Numbered from the stretch's first letter, positions 7,116 through 15,686 are shown. The stretch: 64,000 bases of DNA from Ruminococcus flavefaciens (GCF_900108555.1 NZ_FNWV01000001.1:1-64000); one strand, 5' to 3'. The notes: generated by a model from the sequence alone, not told the origin. Numbers and translations: made by a program.

Positions 7116-10100
7116 TCAATCGGCTGTATTATATGTAACAGATAAGAAGTCGGTATACAACGTAACATCGTTGTTGTTCTCATCTTTACATTTTATGTAT
7201 CCAACTGCGTATACATAGCAATCAGTATAATTTCCTATCATGTAATTGAACATAACAGTACCATTATGGTTGGTATAATCTGCAACAAAGTTCTTGACTT
7301 TCTCAGATGTATTGTTTTTTACAGCATACTCAACATCAAAGTCTGTAGCCGTCAGATCAACTGTATTCGCATAAGCAGTTTTAGATGTATCTGCACCTGC
7401 AAGCTTGTTTGTGGCATAAAGAAGTCCGACTTCTTCGATTTGATAGTTGTCAGGAATACTGTGTGTAAAATTAAAGCCAATTGCATTATTACCATTATAT
7501 AATGATTTATTTGCTTTCAGATCCCTTATCGGTATAGGTACAACATCAACTGTATCAGCTACGTATACAGCTGTCAGTTCGGTATCTTCCTGAATTATAA
7601 AGCTATACTCAGGAGATGTGCTGACGACATCTCCTCTGTTTCTCCAGCATGAGAACTGCATTCCTTCTTCAGCCTCAGGAGCATTAACTGTAACGGAATC
7701 ACCGAAATTATATCTTTCATCATTGAGCTCACCATTTACTGAGACCGTATAGCTTTCGGTTATAGTCCATACCGCAGACTTTTCACCAGTATAATCGCCT
7801 ATACCACTTATTTTTATAAGGTAGTTTCCTGCATTTGCAGCAGTAACATCACCTTCAAAGGTATAGTCCTTACCTTCCGTGAGTTTCTTATTTCCGAGCA
7901 TTACAGTATAATCAACTGTATGATCGTTTCCGTCATACTTGATACTATTTGTATCAAGTACAATTTCAGCAGAAGAAATATCTGTCCTGTTAAGCTTTGG
8001 TATCGCCCATGAACCTTTATCGATCTTAGTGTAAACATTATTTTTGAGAGAATAGTAATTGCCGTCAGAACCAATGTAATATTCACTGTTACCCTTGGAA
8101 TTATTTGTTGCTGCCACAGCATCAACCTTTTTATATGTTACAGTGTTTTTGGATATACCAAGATAATTCTGCATATTCTCAACAGCATACTTTGCACGAT
8201 TTTTGAAGAAAATACGCATATTTTCCATTTCATCATGATAATATGTTTTCTGCTGTGACAGGTAGCTGTCAAGATCAAGGTCAGGAGTACCGTTGTTCCA
8301 CCTCCATGCAGTCATGGTCATATAGTCCATGTATTTTTCTTCCTCATAATCAAGCTCTGCCACCATTTTTGATGACTCGAAAGCCGAGTAAGCATAGGTA
8401 TAAAATTTATCCGCAAACTTCTTCTTGAATTCAGGATTTTCAAGCAGCTTGGCAAATATCACAGTAGGCAGAGAATCTTTAACGCTGTCCATTTTTTTGA
8501 AACTGTCATGCTGATATGACTCAACGCCACCAAAGTCCTGATAAGTAAGACCTACTGAGTAATCAAAATCGAATGAACCAAATCTCCATTTACCGTCGCT
8601 GTAAGGATTACCGTCTATTGCATCACCGTTGTATCGCCACATGAAGTAATTGTAGTTTGGCCAGTCCCATGTACCAATGTACAGTCCTGTACAGTAATGA
8701 TCTATAATACTCTCAATATCGACTTTAGAAGCTACATATTCATAGTTCTCCGGAATTGAAAGATCATGCTCAAGGCAGAAATCTCCAAGATGCTGAATAT
8801 TCAACGGTTCATCCTTTGGACCTTCTTCAAGCTCGCCGTTCTTATAAATCGTAACATATTCAGACGGCACATCGTAAGTTGACTGAATATAATAATCAGA
8901 AGCCTTCTCTGTTATCTCATACATTCCCCACAGTTCACCGTCAATGAACAGCATACATCTGTCACTGTCATAAGTCGCAAGTGTAGGAAGATCACGCAAA
9001 GCGGAATGGACAACGCTCTCTCTCATTCTGTCTATCCATGTTACTGCCCTAAGCCCGAATGAGTCGTAACGTTTTATCGCCTTTCCGTCAATAACAGAAT
9101 TATTGTCGTCAATAAGCTTATAGTCAAGCTTTGAGTCACCGTATTCGCTCCTTGCATATACATTGAAGCTCTTTGCCTGATTATTACGTGTAGAAGCTCC
9201 TCTTATACGTATGCCCATTTTCTGGGAGAATCCAAGATCGCCGTCTTTGAAATATGTAATATCAGCTTCTCTCTCCCACTCTTTTCCCGTTGAATAGAAG
9301 TTTGCAACATTATCTGTTTTATCAGCATTGTCAATATACTGCTGACCTGCAACATATATACCGTTATCCTTGCCAAAAAGATTACCGGGATCTGTTACAA
9401 TAGATACAACTGGTATTCCCGAATAGTATTTCAGCTTTTCCTCACTCATAACAAAAAATGTCTTGGAAGTAACTCTGCTGAAAGTACCGTCTGATGATTT
9501 TGAAGCCGCCCTTATGATAGTTGCCTTGTCGAATTTCTCGGTATTAGCCTCGAACGCTTGCCTTAACTTGATCGAATAAGGGCTGTCCTCTTCGTGCTGA
9601 TACTTGCTGAATACATTCTCATCTGTGCTTCGGTCATACATTGGTATAGCACCGCTATATACCTTTGCAGTTTTTGAAGTAGTCGGATCTGAACCGTCAA
9701 GGGTATAATATATTGTATCAGATGATGTTATAGTGAGCTCTTTTACATCATCTACACTATAGAAGCCTGATTCAAGAGAAAAAATCGGTTCAGCAGGAGC
9801 TGAGCGATTGGCAGAAGCAGGCGTAGGAGTCATTACCGAAAAGCTTCCGTCAGCCAAACGTCCGTATGTTGAATCCTCTGCAAGTGCGGGGATTTCAATT
9901 TTTTGTATCACAGTGCCATCAGGCGAAGAAAGCAGAAGCGATTCACCGGATTTACTGAGAGCAAATCCCGTATGAAGCTCCGACATATCTGTTTTGTCTT
10001 TAGACAGAACAATAATAAGATATTGTCCTTTTTTTATAAAAGTACCCGAGGGAAATACAAATTTCATAGGCTTGTCTTTATTATCGGAAAGACCGTAGCC

Positions 10101-10319
10101 TGAAAGGTCAATATCTGAATTGCTGTCATTGTAAAGCTCCACCCAGTCAGAGGCTTTGCCGAGACTGTCAGTAAAGCTGCTTTTGTTATGGGAACATACT
10201 TCATTTATGTAAAGTCCATTTGAACCCGTTTCAGCTATAGCCTGAGGCACACCACGATGCATTGCTGTCACCATGAGCATAGCCGTTGCAAAGCTGCCCA
10301 TTTTTTTCATAAAGTTCAT
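7116..10319 (-). CDS. Secreted CotH-kinase-domain protein with lamin-tail and Ig/InlB-like domains
   Basis: 1067 aa. Signal peptide (about 1-29, ...AIA/ET). Lamin-tail domain about 33-150 (LYINEVCSHN, WVELYNDS, LSGYGLSDN). A chitobiase/Fn3-associated segment follows (IYYTLDGSDPTTSK, about 203-216). The CotH domain spans about 300-690: MGIRIRGAST, then CMLFIDGELWGMYEITEKA, IIDHYCTGLYIGTWDWPNYNY, and the metal-site phrase WRFGSFDFDYSVG. Bacterial CotH proteins are atypical secreted kinases; a CotH gene is linked to the R. flavefaciens scaffoldin cluster. The C-terminal third has an MBG/YDG-like repeat (KLTEGKDYTFEGD...GIGDYTGEK), an InlB-B-like repeat (FGDSVTVNAPEAEEGMQF) and a final 140-residue beta-rich domain. 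No dockerin or sortase signal is seen. It is the first gene of a pair with the micropeptide at 6982. Confidence 0.85.
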   Translation of the reverse strand: MNFMKKMGSFATAMLMVTAMHRGVPQAIAETGSNGLYINEVCSHNKSSFTDSLGKASDWVELYNDSNSDIDLSGYGLSDNKDKPMKFVFPSGTFIKKGQYLIIVLSKDKTDMSELHTGFALSKSGESLLLSSPDGTVIQKIEIPALAEDSTYGRLADGSFSVMTPTPASANRSAPAEPIFSLESGFYSVDDVKELTITSSDTIYYTLDGSDPTTSKTAKVYSGAIPMYDRSTDENVFSKYQHEEDSPYSIKLRQAFEANTEKFDKATIIRAASKSSDGTFSRVTSKTFFVMSEEKLKYYSGIPVVSIVTDPGNLFGKDNGIYVAGQQYIDNADKTDNVANFYSTGKEWEREADITYFKDGDLGFSQKMGIRIRGASTRNNQAKSFNVYARSEYGDSKLDYKLIDDNNSVIDGKAIKRYDSFGLRAVTWIDRMRESVVHSALRDLPTLATYDSDRCMLFIDGELWGMYEITEKASDYYIQSTYDVPSEYVTIYKNGELEEGPKDEPLNIQHLGDFCLEHDLSIPENYEYVASKVDIESIIDHYCTGLYIGTWDWPNYNYFMWRYNGDAIDGNPYSDGKWRFGSFDFDYSVGLTYQDFGGVESYQHDSFKKMDSVKDSLPTVIFAKLLENPEFKKKFADKFYTYAYSAFESSKMVAELDYEEEKYMDYMTMTAWRWNNGTPDLDLDSYLSQQKTYYHDEMENMRIFFKNRAKYAVENMQNYLGISKNTVTYKKVDAVAATNNSKGNSEYYIGSDGNYYSLKNNVYTKIDKGSWAIPKLNRTDISSAEIVLDTNSIKYDGNDHTVDYTVMLGNKKLTEGKDYTFEGDVTAANAGNYLIKISGIGDYTGEKSAVWTITESYTVSVNGELNDERYNFGDSVTVNAPEAEEGMQFSCWRNRGDVVSTSPEYSFIIQEDTELTAVYVADTVDVVPIPIRDLKANKSLYNGNNAIGFNFTHSIPDNYQIEEVGLLYATNKLAGADTSKTAYANTVDLTATDFDVEYAVKNNTSEKVKNFVADYTNHNGTVMFNYMIGNYTDCYVYAVGYIKCKDENNNDVTLYTDFLSVTYNTAD

Positions 10320-10353
10320 AAAAATACCTCTCTCTATAATTAAATACTAACCT

Positions 10354-10382
10354 ATTATAACATATTCAATATTGAATTTCAA
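10354..10382 (-). promoter_or_regulatory. Promoter of the CotH-micropeptide operon
   Basis: TTGAAA (10382-10377), 17-bp spacer, TATAAT (10359-10354). The spacer contains the palindromes TTGAAATTCAA and TTCAATATTGAA, which could hold a repressor. Confidence 0.7.
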
Positions 10383-10567
10383 TGGATTTATTGTGCAATT
10401 TCAACATTTTCATTTTCTTTGTGTTTTTTGCATATGCCGAAATATCCCGTAAGTACGTCAAACTAATAAAAACCTCAAAAAAATATAGCTTGTTAATAAG
10501 TATACTGTTTTATATTTAACTTAACAATTTTTATCATTCACATTATAATTAATTTCCAAGTATTAAA

Positions 10568-10594
10568 AGATCTCTGACCGTCAGTCTGAGATCT
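10568..10594. promoter_or_regulatory. Imperfect inverted repeat in a long intergenic region
   Basis: AGATCTC and GAGATCT flank TGAC/GTCA half-sites, giving a dyad with a small insertion on one arm. No T-run follows. Role unknown; an operator or RNA hairpin is possible. Confidence 0.3.
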
Positions 10595-10753
10595 CCAAAA
10601 AACATAGTAAAATAGTGTTATTTTATGAGAGATAATAGTATTTATTTGACTCGATACTTCATGCAGTAAGTTATAATTATTGAATCAAAAGCTTCATTAA
10701 CACATGACAAATAATTTAAGTAAAAAAATCTTAAAGTATATTATAAAAAGGTA

Positions 10754-11029
10754 TTGATTTTTCTGATAAAGTGTGGTATAATATGTAATCGAATTATTCA
10801 CAAACACATCTGTTTGAGCAACAAGTGTTCAAATCTATAAACTCCTCGATTTTTAAATAATTACCCATTTTGACTTTTAATACATATCATTTCTTTATGA
10901 TATTGCATTGCCGTAATCATTTTTTTGCACTGACACACCATCTAACCGTTTATACTATTAATTATAAGAGCTTCTACTTTGTTTGATGTTGTTTAACGAT
11001 TTCATTCTAACAAGTTTGAAGCTCTTTTT
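10754..11029 (+). ncRNA. Candidate small RNA or attenuated leader with its own promoter and terminator
   Basis: A good promoter, TTGATT (10754-10759), 17 bp, TATAAT (10777-10782), predicts a start near 10790. About 180 bases later a perfect 8-bp stem AGAGCTTC (10967-10974) and GAAGCTCT (11018-11025) closes a long loop and runs into TTTTT (11025-11029), a plausible terminator. No ORF with a ribosome site lies between them. The transcript would be about 240 nt: either a free small RNA or the prematurely ended leader of the glycosyltransferase operon. Apart from this element, 10320-11076 shows nothing else I can name. Confidence 0.4.
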
Positions 11030-11076
11030 CTATGCCATTTCATCTTTTTGATGAAGTATCGGAACAGAATAAGTAT

Positions 11077-11105
11077 TTGCGTAATAAAGCGCATCAACTT
11101 ATAAT
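11077..11105 (+). promoter_or_regulatory. Promoter of the peptide-glycosyltransferase operon
   Basis: TTGCGT (11077-11082), 17-bp spacer, TATAAT (11100-11105). A TGCG/CGCA dyad overlaps the -35 and spacer. Predicted start near 11112, just before the hairpin at 11135. Confidence 0.6.
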
Positions 11106-11134
11106 ATTTTGGAATAATTCAGTATAAATATGGA

Positions 11135-11157
11135 CCTAACAGATCGGAGGTGTTAGG
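11135..11157 (+). promoter_or_regulatory. Hairpin presenting a Shine-Dalgarno sequence in its loop
   Basis: CCTAACA (11135-11141) pairs perfectly with TGTTAGG (11151-11157); the nine-base loop contains GGAGG (11146-11150). It is close to the predicted 5' end of the operon mRNA and could control translation of the short ORF starting at 11166. Confidence 0.4.
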
Positions 11158-11165
11158 ATACAATA

Positions 11166-11261
11166 TTGCATTATGGTAAAAACTATAATGTGATTTCTAA
11201 GGGGAAAAAAGGTTATTACCGCGAAATACGCATAGAAGATCAAGGAGGACACAGAGAATGA
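11166..11261 (+). CDS. Possible 31-aa peptide, first ORF of the glycosyltransferase operon
   Basis: The frame opens after a TAG and the only usable start is TTG at 11166. It ends at TGA 11259-11261, overlapping the next ATG (ATGA). The peptide is basic and Tyr/Gly-rich (HYGKNYNV near the start, KKGYYREIRI, ending GGHRE). GGAGG lies 15 bases upstream, further than ideal, inside a hairpin loop. The four-base overlap with a well-supported downstream ORF is the best argument for translation. No known family. Confidence 0.3.
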   Translation: MHYGKNYNVISKGKKGYYREIRIEDQGGHRE

Positions 11262-11365
11262 AACATGTTGAAATTAAAAGTACAGACAGTATGTCTGCTG
11301 TCGAGAATTCTAAGGCAACCAAAGTCAACTCGCTTATTTCTTTATATCAGGGGGGATTAAAATGA
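11258..11365 (+). CDS. 35-aa peptide translationally coupled to a glycosyltransferase
   Basis: ATG at 11258 with a strong AAGGAGG site seven bases upstream. It ends at TGA 11363-11365, overlapping the ATG of the glycosyltransferase by four bases. The peptide starts MKHVEIKSTD, is rich in Ser/Thr in its first half, has no Cys, and ends in an amphipathic-looking stretch, KVNSLISLYQGGLK. There is no signal peptide. The perfect ribosome site and ATGA coupling make it a real ORF. Candidate roles are a glycosylated peptide substrate, a peptide signal, or a leader that meters translation of the enzyme. Nothing in the sequence decides between them. Confidence 0.65.
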   Translation: MKHVEIKSTDSMSAVENSKATKVNSLISLYQGGLK

Positions 11366-12546
11366 GTAATACAATAAGCGAGACAAAATCAAAAAAGATT
11401 TTAGTTATAAATGGTATTTTACACGGTCATTTTACTTGCAGTGTTGAAATTGTAAGAGAATTAGCTTCATTAGGTCATGATGTAACTTGTTATGTTCTGG
11501 ACGAGTTTGCAGATAGATTAAATGATGTCCCTGTAAAAAAAGTTGTATATTCGGCTGATGTCAGCGAAATTGCAAAGAGATTACCTCCGGCTGCACCTCC
11601 CTTTGCTATTAATTCGTTTTTATTCGGCAAGGCGATCGATGCTATTATCACTTTATTATTAAATGATAAGACAGACTATGATTACTACGTTTTTGATTCA
11701 TTCTTCGATGTTGAAGAAATGAATAAGGTTTTAAAATTAGATCCTTCAAAATTTGTAAAAATATATTCTTCCTTCATTTTTACAGACGAAAACCTTCTGG
11801 ATTTCAATGACGGAAGATTGATCGGTTTACAGGAAACAAACAGGAAATACAATATTAATCTGCATGACTTTGTCGGACTTCATATAGCTCCAAACAATTA
11901 CAAAAAGCTTATCTTAACTTCAAAATTCTTCCATTTAAGAGGAGAAGAGACTGATAATACCTGCTATTTCATCGGTCCGAATATTGAAAAAAGAGTTATT
12001 GATAATAATTTCGATTTCAAGAAGGATGAAAGCAAGAAATTGCTTTACATTTCTTTAGGTACAGTTTTCGGCAAAGACCTTGATTTCTATCATCATTGTA
12101 TTGAAGCATTCAAGGATTCCGAAGAGTATCAGGTAATCGTATCAGTTGGAAAATTTGTAGATATCAAGCAGTTTTTCAAGGAAATACCAAAGAATTTCAG
12201 TATTTACAATTACGTACCTCAGACTCAGCTCCTGCCTGAAGTTGATGTTTTCATAACTCATGCAGGTTTTAATTCGACTTCCGAAGGTATGTCAAACGGT
12301 ATTCCAATGGTTTTGATACCTCAAAAGTATGATCAGTATGACATTTCAAGAATGATACAGAAATTAGACGCAGGCGTATTTTTAAATAAAAAAGAGATCA
12401 ATATCACCGCTGACGTTTTAAGGAATGCAGTTAAAGAAGCTTACGATAACAGAGAAAACTTCCAGAAGGGCATTTCTCAGATCGTTGAGTCATTTAAAGA
12501 AGCAAGAAAAAATAGAACTGCTATATATGAAAAAGTATTTGAATAA
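11362..12546 (+). CDS. UDP-glycosyltransferase, GT1 / MGT-like
   Basis: 394 aa, cytoplasmic, GT-B fold. The N-terminal domain opens KKILVINGILHGHFTCSVEIVREL, where H23 occupies the place of the catalytic His of macrolide-type GT1 enzymes. The C-terminal donor-binding region has YVPQTQLLPEVDVFITHAGF (H300-A-G) and SEGMSNGIPMVLIPQKYDQY, matching the GT1 consensus. Family members transfer glucose or another sugar from an NDP-sugar to macrolides, flavonoids, lipids or other small acceptors. The acceptor cannot be read from sequence. It is the last gene of an operon whose only other members are one or two very short ORFs, and it is closed by a strong terminator. Its codons are more A+T-rich (TTA, AAT) than those of the neighbouring enzymes, which may point to recent transfer. 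Confidence 0.85.
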   Translation: MSNTISETKSKKILVINGILHGHFTCSVEIVRELASLGHDVTCYVLDEFADRLNDVPVKKVVYSADVSEIAKRLPPAAPPFAINSFLFGKAIDAIITLLLNDKTDYDYYVFDSFFDVEEMNKVLKLDPSKFVKIYSSFIFTDENLLDFNDGRLIGLQETNRKYNINLHDFVGLHIAPNNYKKLILTSKFFHLRGEETDNTCYFIGPNIEKRVIDNNFDFKKDESKKLLYISLGTVFGKDLDFYHHCIEAFKDSEEYQVIVSVGKFVDIKQFFKEIPKNFSIYNYVPQTQLLPEVDVFITHAGFNSTSEGMSNGIPMVLIPQKYDQYDISRMIQKLDAGVFLNKKEINITADVLRNAVKEAYDNRENFQKGISQIVESFKEARKNRTAIYEKVFE

Positions 12547-12611
12547 AACTGTATGTAATTAATTACGTATACTGTTTTTCATATACGTTTTTCATTGAAT
12601 AGGAAACAGCA

Positions 12612-12652
12612 AAGCCTGTATTTAGCATTAAGCACTAAATACAGGCTTTTTT
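12612..12652 (+). terminator. Strong terminator after the glycosyltransferase
   Basis: 14-bp perfect stem AAGCCTGTATTTAG/CTAAATACAGGCTT with an eight-base loop and a T-run. Confidence 0.9.
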
Positions 12653-12723
12653 ATTATATAGACGTGCAAAATTATAAAGTACTTTTTATAGTTGATTTTG
12701 TAAAAGCATTTATTGCAGACAAA

Positions 12724-14052
12724 TCAATTCATTGCCTGTTCAAGAGCTTTTCTTGCAGCTTCTATTATACCTTCCGAGCTGTATGTTGCACCAGAGCAGG
12801 CATCTATACCGTCTGCGCTAAGACTGTTTCTTATCTGAGGTATTACCTTGTTCTTTGCGTCATCAAAGTAGTCAGGATCATCGTCATCCGCACTTGCAGT
12901 CATCGCAGTTATCGTATCGTTTTCAATAGTTATCGAAACACGTATTTTTCCCGTATAGCCTTCTCCTGTACCCTCAAACGTACCGTTTTTGAATCTGTAG
13001 CTCTGCTCCTGAGCTTCTTCCTGTTCATTGTTTTCAGGCTGCTCATCAGTATTCTCTGCTTCTGTAGCTTCTTCGCTTGCTGAGTCTGTCACAACTTCAG
13101 TAGTTTTTTCTTTTTTCTCGTTTGTCGTTGTAGCTGTTGTACCAGCCTTACCCGTTGTTGTGGTTTTTGTTCCGTCAGCAGTTGTTACTGCTGTAGTTGA
13201 TGTCTGTGTTGTCTCATTTTCAGAAACTTCAACAGCAGCTTTTGGAGATACATTTGCAACTTTTGTCTTGGTATTTGTATTGCGCGAAAGTATTCCGCTG
13301 AAACATAACGGGATAACAAATGCACAGGCACAAACCGAATTCGGGATAAGCTTTGAAGCTTTTTCATTCTTTGAAAGATATGCTTTTCTGAGTCTGAGGA
13401 CAGCGTAACCTATGAATACTGCGCTGTATACAAGAACGCTGAGGAAATATCCTTCCCTGCCCTTCTGTGCCTTCGGAACAAAAAGGACCATGATGTGAAT
13501 GTATATCATCGCATAGAAAAGATAAGCAAGACGCTGTATCTTTTTCCATGTTTTGGCGTTCATCTTCTTTCTTACAGCCTTGAATGACATAACCGTCAGC
13601 GGCAGCATTATCAGTGTCATTGCAATAGACAGCATACAAGTTATAAGAAAGTCTCTGTAAGCGTCTCCGCTTCCTGTTCTGCCGTTTATAAGGTTACGGA
13701 GATACAGCATACCAAATGTAATGATGTGTGCCAGTGTAAGAACAGCAGCGGTTATTGAAAGCTCGCCGCGTATAGTCATAAGCTTCTTTATTGGTGCTGA
13801 ACCGTTAGGAAGAGCACCTGTCCACATTACTACTGCCCAGAAAGCAGCACCGAGTGCTCCGCGCGAGAATATTCCGATAACATAGTCTCTTACAAATCTG
13901 CTGGATATAGTGATATCGGACTGTGTAACAACTATGGAAGCAACCGTGAGAGCAGCAGCAGTAACATAAAAAGCCGCTGGACATTTTTTCAATGGCTTGT
14001 CAAGACAAAACGCAATAAAAAGCGCGATAACAAGTGATATAATAAATAACAT
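12724..14052 (-). CDS. Ferric-reductase-like membrane protein with C-terminal FMN-binding domain
   Basis: 442 aa. Six to eight hydrophobic segments fill residues 1-240, with His residues in membrane context (TLAHIITFGM, MIYIHIMVLF) as in haem-binding ferric-reductase/YedZ-like domains. A Thr-rich, then Glu-rich extracellular linker follows (about 265-355). The FMN_bind domain is about 360-442 (FKNGTFEGTGEGYTGKI) and ends with DACSGATYSSEGII. The SGAT motif (S420-T423) is the site at which ApbE attaches FMN covalently in RnfG/NqrC-type domains. So the protein probably moves electrons across the membrane to a surface flavin. A longer frame reaches 14112, but its start lies inside a hairpin; the ATG at 14052 with upstream AAAGGT fits better. 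Second gene after the Tp47-like protein. Confidence 0.78.
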   Translation of the reverse strand: MLFIISLVIALFIAFCLDKPLKKCPAAFYVTAAALTVASIVVTQSDITISSRFVRDYVIGIFSRGALGAAFWAVVMWTGALPNGSAPIKKLMTIRGELSITAAVLTLAHIITFGMLYLRNLINGRTGSGDAYRDFLITCMLSIAMTLIMLPLTVMSFKAVRKKMNAKTWKKIQRLAYLFYAMIYIHIMVLFVPKAQKGREGYFLSVLVYSAVFIGYAVLRLRKAYLSKNEKASKLIPNSVCACAFVIPLCFSGILSRNTNTKTKVANVSPKAAVEVSENETTQTSTTAVTTADGTKTTTTGKAGTTATTTNEKKEKTTEVVTDSASEEATEAENTDEQPENNEQEEAQEQSYRFKNGTFEGTGEGYTGKIRVSITIENDTITAMTASADDDDPDYFDDAKNKVIPQIRNSLSADGIDACSGATYSSEGIIEAARKALEQAMN

Positions 14053-14069
14053 ATATATTCGACCTTTCA

Positions 14070-14110
14070 GCAGATGCCCCCTTAGCTCAAAAGCTCCAGG
14101 GGGCATCTGC
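14070..14110 (-). promoter_or_regulatory. Very stable intercistronic hairpin in the flavin operon
   Basis: 12-bp perfect stem GCAGATGCCCCC/GGGGGCATCTGC with an inner AGCT/AGCT dyad. On the minus strand it is followed by TGAAAGGTCG, not a T-run, so an mRNA-stability or processing element is more likely than a terminator. It would leave the sortase-anchored protein expressed more than the membrane protein. Confidence 0.55.
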
Positions 14111-14140
14111 ATTAAAATTTATCTGTCAGGAATTGATATT

Positions 14141-15586
14141 TCAATCGTTTTTCTTTCTGAGTACAAATGCCGTAGCTCCTGCAAAAGCAAGAACGGCTAA
14201 AGGTAATGCCATTCCGTTTACACCTGTCTTAGGGCTGTTTGAAGCAGAAGTTGTTGTCTTTGTTGTTTTTTTAGTAGTTTTTGTTGTTTTAGCAGTTGTA
14301 GCTGCTGTTGTGTTCTGAACGTCATTCTTTACCTCAAAGCTGTATGGTGCATTGTATCCTGTTGAGTTGAGAGTGATATTATAAGTACCATTGTTTTCAA
14401 ATACCTTTGCATCGCTTACAGTTACGTCAAAATCAATAGAACCGTCTTCCTTGAAAAGCTTTATAGTCTTGCTGCCTGTTGCCTTATAGGAAGTATCGTT
14501 TATGTCAACTGTTGCAAGGTTGTTCAGGAAGTTTGCCTTGTCCTCATCTGTAAAGCCGTCTGCTGCTGTAAGCTTGCCGTCAGAAAACTTAACGGGCACA
14601 TCGTTAGTTGAAAGTATGAACTGCGCAGTCATAGGAGCATACTTGCCGCTCTCATCTTCAACATTTACAGTGTACTTACCTGGCTTTGCATCTGTATAGC
14701 TGATCTCTGTTTCAGTAACGTTAAGTCCTTCATCAGCAGTGATGACCTTCTTATAGTCCTCAGGAAAACCTGTGATCGAAAGAGCTGTCTTGCCTGTACC
14801 TGCTGAAGCATCCTCTGCCTTTACTTCGCCTGCAAATCTGATAGGAAGGTACTGCTCGCCAACATTGACAGTAGTATATCCGTCAAGAGTGATGAATGTT
14901 ACGGAAGTTACAGTCTTACCCTTTGAGCTTTCATAATCCTCATAGCTTACGTGATTTCCGTGGTATTCAACAGTCTTGATACCTGCTGACCATGCATATG
15001 AACCGTTTCTCCAGATATTTTCAAGATGACGCATTGCATAGTGGTCATCTTCCTTTGTATTTACTATAACGCCGTACAAAACGGTATTTTCTGGATAGCC
15101 TGTTACCTTGATCTGATAGTCGCCGTAATAGCTGTTAGTGGAAACAGTTGCAGAACCATCAACCGTCTGCTCACCGTCAGTATCAACAAGCTTTGATACG
15201 CTGAGAGAATCACCTGAAAGTGATACTTCCTTGTATGCTGTTGGCTTGCTGTCAATAGCAGCAAATCCGTACTTTTCCTTGAGTGCATCAACATCGTCTG
15301 CTGATACTTCTACTGGGAAGTTAACACCGAGGATAGTGCCGTTTCCGTTGTTGTATGTACCTTCAACGATCTCGCCCTTGCCATTCATGCCCCACTTGCC
15401 CTTTGTAGTTGCAGATGAAACAGCATCAACTTCGTATGCGTCTTCTATCTCTGCTTTGTAAAAATCAGCATATGGGATATTCATTGTACCATATACTTTT
15501 TCTTCAGCGGCAGAAGCTGAAAACGGAACAGCAGTAAGTGTTAATGTACAGACGACTGAACTGATGATTGAATTGATTTTTTTCAT
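14141..15586 (-). CDS. Sortase-anchored Tp47-like surface protein
   Basis: 481 aa. Signal peptide (1 to about 27, SASA/AEE). Residues about 30-190 resemble domains of the Treponema Tp47 lipoprotein (YGTMNIPYADFYKAE; NTVLYGVIVNTKEDDHYAMR; ENIWRNGSYAWSAG), a family common in Firmicute surface proteins. Two or three beta-rich domains follow, then a Thr/Lys linker and a sorting signal: SPKTG (LPXTG-like), a hydrophobic stretch and a KKND tail. A D54-AVSSATT phrase near the N-terminus resembles the DxxSGATxT flavinylation motif but with Ser for Gly. It is the first gene of a two-gene operon with an FMN-domain membrane protein, suggesting a cell-wall redox role. AAAGGAG precedes the ATG. Confidence 0.75.
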   Translation of the reverse strand: MKKINSIISSVVCTLTLTAVPFSASAAEEKVYGTMNIPYADFYKAEIEDAYEVDAVSSATTKGKWGMNGKGEIVEGTYNNGNGTILGVNFPVEVSADDVDALKEKYGFAAIDSKPTAYKEVSLSGDSLSVSKLVDTDGEQTVDGSATVSTNSYYGDYQIKVTGYPENTVLYGVIVNTKEDDHYAMRHLENIWRNGSYAWSAGIKTVEYHGNHVSYEDYESSKGKTVTSVTFITLDGYTTVNVGEQYLPIRFAGEVKAEDASAGTGKTALSITGFPEDYKKVITADEGLNVTETEISYTDAKPGKYTVNVEDESGKYAPMTAQFILSTNDVPVKFSDGKLTAADGFTDEDKANFLNNLATVDINDTSYKATGSKTIKLFKEDGSIDFDVTVSDAKVFENNGTYNITLNSTGYNAPYSFEVKNDVQNTTAATTAKTTKTTKKTTKTTTSASNSPKTGVNGMALPLAVLAFAGATAFVLRKKND

Positions 15587-15657
15587 ATAAAATACTCCTT
15601 TGATTATTAGAATGATGAATAAATAGTATTATGAATAAAATTATAAATACATATTAT

Positions 15658-15686
15658 ATTTTACAACAAACAGCAATACGTGTCAA
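15658..15686 (-). promoter_or_regulatory. Promoter of the surface-flavin operon
   Basis: TTGACA (15686-15681), 17-bp spacer, TAAAAT (15663-15658) on the minus strand. Confidence 0.65.

Noticed and set aside
10905..10985. A 29-codon ORF (starting ATGATATTGCATTGC) inside the candidate small RNA
   Set aside because: No ribosome site and rare-residue-rich product; no sign of coding constraint.
10321..11257. Mobile element or attachment site in the long intergenic region before the glycosyltransferase
   Set aside because: I found no transposase remnant, terminal inverted repeats or target-site duplication; the A+T-rich codon use of the glycosyltransferase alone is weak evidence.
13028..13408. 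Plus-strand frame of 126 codons and similar Val/Phe/Ser-rich frames (also 944-1375 and 14133-14318)
   Set aside because: Mirror images of Thr-rich linkers on the minus strand: ACN codons read backwards give Val/Gly-rich frames.
14070..14110. Hairpin as an intrinsic terminator
   Set aside because: No T-run in the direction of transcription; better viewed as an intercistronic stability element.
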